Shown: positions 62,409-64,000 of the stretch, in pieces
Layout: every line of letters starts with the position of its first letter
How positions within the stretch are numbered: position 1 is the first letter of the stretch
NCBI GenBank assembly: GCA_024233115.1
Contig: JACKQB010000005.1
Location: forward strand, 124,001 to 188,000
DNA: 64,000 nucleotides
Reading direction: 5' to 3'
Source: Akkermansiaceae bacterium
Lineage (GTDB): Bacteria; Verrucomicrobiota; Verrucomicrobiia; Verrucomicrobiales; Akkermansiaceae
Made by a program: the position numbers and the translations under genes
Notes under the pieces: model-generated
What the model saw: only the letters and a program-made list of their open reading frames with translations
Told to the model about the DNA's origin: nothing
The model's database searches: none

Positions 62409-62423
62409 GACTCACAGGAGTTG
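62384..62423 (-). terminator. Rho-independent terminator (minus strand)
   Basis: CAACTCCTG (62390-62398) pairs with CAGGAGTTG (62415-62423); on the minus strand the stem is followed by six T. It lies 43 bp after the stop of the gene at 62467-63222. Confidence 0.85.
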
Positions 62424-62466
62424 CCGTTGTATGACCTGGCCTGATTGCCAGTGATAACGCTAATTG

Positions 62467-63222
62467 TTAGGGGTTGAGTGCTTTAACCATTTTTTTCCAG
62501 ATCTCGACGGTCTCTTCGACGAGTTTTTCCCGCTCACGATCAGTCACCTTGTCGTCATCCTTAGCGCGGTCTTCTTTGCTTTCGAGGGACGACATGTAAC
62601 GACGCAGCGTAGCAGCCTGACCTGCACTGAGGGCTTTGCTGTCCACGCCGAAAAGGAAGGCTTCCTCGAGTGTTGCCTGCCGTTCATTGACGCGTGGTGT
62701 TAGAGCATCAGCGGGGACTTTGTTTCCCCTTTCCTTGCCAACACGTTCGGCCAGTGTTCTGATTTTTCCGTTGATTTTCGTGGCGTCGTCTTGACTGAGG
62801 GCGTCGTTGTCACCGCGTAACCTTTTAGCTTCCTTGCCAATGGCCAGTAGCTGTTCGACAGCGTTCCGGCCGGCTTCCTCATCGAGTCTGTCTTCGACCA
62901 GGCTGTTACGAATGAGCATGTAGGTTTTGAAGTGTGCTACACGGAGATGGCCATCCTGTTTGGTGTAATAGGCGGCGCCACCGAAGGTGAGACGTTTGTA
63001 GGCAGCGAACTTGTCGCGTATTGCCCCGATCTCGCCAAAATCGATGCCGAGGCGTCTTTCGGCGATAGGTCCTCCGCCGCGCTTGGGGATCAAGCCGGGG
63101 CCTGGTCTGCGTTGGGCGTCTGCATCAGGGGTTGTCATGCAGAGGGTGGTGATGGCAACACCGGCAGCGACTATCAGTCGAGCAGATTGCGGCACTAGGT
63201 GTGGTTTGCTTGTATTTTTCAT
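62467..63222 (-). CDS. Secreted, helical hypothetical protein
   Basis: A 251-aa exported protein. The signal peptide (RLIVAAGVAITTLCMTTPDADA) is followed by a short G/P/R-rich stretch (RRPGPGLIPKRGGGP) and then charged, helix-rich sequence (EAGRNAVEQLLAIGKEAKRL, KINGKIRTLAERVGKERGN, DREREKLVEETVEIWKKMVK). I chose the ATG at 63222 (MKNTSKPHLVPQSA); the frame extends 20 codons upstream. I do not recognise the family. It has its own terminator. Start-site promoter lies in the 250 bp before the GH3 gene, which is divergent. Confidence 0.75.
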   Translation of the reverse strand: MKNTSKPHLVPQSARLIVAAGVAITTLCMTTPDADAQRRPGPGLIPKRGGGPIAERRLGIDFGEIGAIRDKFAAYKRLTFGGAAYYTKQDGHLRVAHFKTYMLIRNSLVEDRLDEEAGRNAVEQLLAIGKEAKRLRGDNDALSQDDATKINGKIRTLAERVGKERGNKVPADALTPRVNERQATLEEAFLFGVDSKALSAGQAATLRRYMSSLESKEDRAKDDDKVTDREREKLVEETVEIWKKMVKALNP

Positions 63223-63474
63223 AGTGGGTTGTGCTTGGTTGCAGGGGGTGAAACCGAGCTTGTAAAAAATAGTTGCGGTCAATCCCCCTTATCATCCCAT
63301 AAAAACACCTCCGAACACCCCACTCGAAAAGCAAATTCCTAGCAGTAGTAGCGGCAAATAGTAACGATAGTGCACGCTGGAGGCGATCCTGAGACGCTGG
63401 ACGCTGGAAGGAAGCGTGCGGACGTTGAGGCTTGCAATGTCCGGATCTCTGATGAAAATCGCATCACACCACGT

Positions 63475-64000
63475 ATGAAAATGATGAAATGGAACCACCC
63501 TCTGCGCGTTCTCCAGCTTGCCGTGTTCGGCACGGCGGTTGCGGTCGCCAAGACGCCCACTCAAGATCAAAACGCCGGGCGGAACGATGAAAAATCCAAA
63601 CAGGACCAGTCGCGCCCATTGATTTACCCGGTGAGTTTCGATGATTGCAAAACGCGCGGTGTCGATGTCATTACGCGTAAAGACATCTACCACGATGGTT
63701 GGATCGATCTGAACAAGAATGGCAAGAAGGACGTTTATGAGGATCCAACGCAAGCGGTTGAAAAGCGAATCGATGATTTGCTCGGGCAAATGACCGTGGA
63801 CGAGAAGACGGCGCAGATGGTCACGCTCTATGGCTACAACCGCGTGACGCCCGACTACCTGCCGTCGAAGGCGTGGTTCAAGGAGGTCCAGAAAGACGGA
63901 ATCGGGAATATCGATGAACACCTCAACGGCTTCAACTACTATGATAACAATAAAATGCCGGGCAATCAGTTTGCCCTCGACCCGGAGCGTCTGGTCTGGG
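63475..64000 (+). CDS. GH3-family glycoside hydrolase, 3'-truncated
   Basis: The first 175 codons of a gene that runs off the right edge. A short signal-like start (MKMMKWNHPLRVLQLAVFG) precedes DLNKNGKKDVYEDPTQAVEK and RIDDLLGQMTVDEKTAQMVT, the typical opening of GH3 beta-glucosidase-like enzymes, which cleave terminal sugars in the periplasm. ATGs at 63475, 63481 and 63484 are all in frame. The catalytic Asp lies beyond the window. It is divergent from the helical protein gene. Confidence 0.88.
   Translation, partial: MKMMKWNHPLRVLQLAVFGTAVAVAKTPTQDQNAGRNDEKSKQDQSRPLIYPVSFDDCKTRGVDVITRKDIYHDGWIDLNKNGKKDVYEDPTQAVEKRIDDLLGQMTVDEKTAQMVTLYGYNRVTPDYLPSKAWFKEVQKDGIGNIDEHLNGFNYYDNNKMPGNQFALDPERLVW

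Overview
The window looks like chromosomal DNA of a free-living, probably aquatic Verrucomicrobiota (inferred). The signs are six proteins with a PEP-CTERM tail ending in LALILRRRK or a close variant, many sulfatases, XylR-type AraC regulators beside polysaccharide genes, a sigma factor and FecR/LamG pair of the Rhodopirellula/Verrucomicrobium type, and very long prepilin-like proteins. There are no rRNA genes, no tRNAs that I could see, and no exosortase.

Layout. 1-2.8 kb: a small cluster with a roadblock-like protein, then typA. 2.9-4.9 kb: two PEP-CTERM proteins. 5.3-13.7 kb: a Gfo/Idh/MocA oxidoreductase, a XylR-type regulator, and a divergent run of sulfatase, sulfatase, metallopeptidase, cytochrome c, sulfatase. 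13.7-17.1 kb (minus strand): NnrS-like membrane protein, second oxidoreductase, small membrane protein and a hicA/hicB toxin-antitoxin pair flanked by 46-bp direct repeats. 17.4-29.6 kb: a XylR-type regulator followed by a carbohydrate locus (BNR-type beta-propeller protein, GH105, beta-helix protein, GH67-like protein, SSS transporter). 29.8-33.6 kb: a PEP-CTERM protein and housekeeping-type genes. 33.9-42.3 kb: histidine kinase, response regulator, PEP-CTERM protein, 1118-aa prepilin-like protein, secreted protein. 43.3-49.0 kb: class I ribonucleotide reductase with two R2 subunits. 49.1-52.2 kb: restriction-modification island. 52.2-54.5 kb: repeat-rich DNA, an AT-rich orphan gene and a PEP-CTERM protein. 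55.1-62.2 kb: a second copy of the PEP-CTERM/prepilin-like/secreted module, this time behind an ECF sigma factor and FecR/LamG protein. 62.4-64.0 kb: a secreted helical protein and the start of a GH3 glycosidase.

The strongest candidates for something new are: (i) a repeated three-gene surface module (PEP-CTERM protein, giant prepilin-like protein, secreted 224-235-aa protein) under two unrelated signalling systems; (ii) a tandem R2 pair in which the first R2 lost three metal ligands but kept the R1-binding tail; (iii) a canonical -1 slippery heptamer that would fuse a sulfatase to a downstream HExxH metallopeptidase; (iv) a REP family with a GTAG head, an 8-bp stem and a 3-nt loop, whose GTAG supplies the TAG stop codon of four genes; and (v) a PEP-CTERM-like tail lying in frame just beyond a TGA stop.
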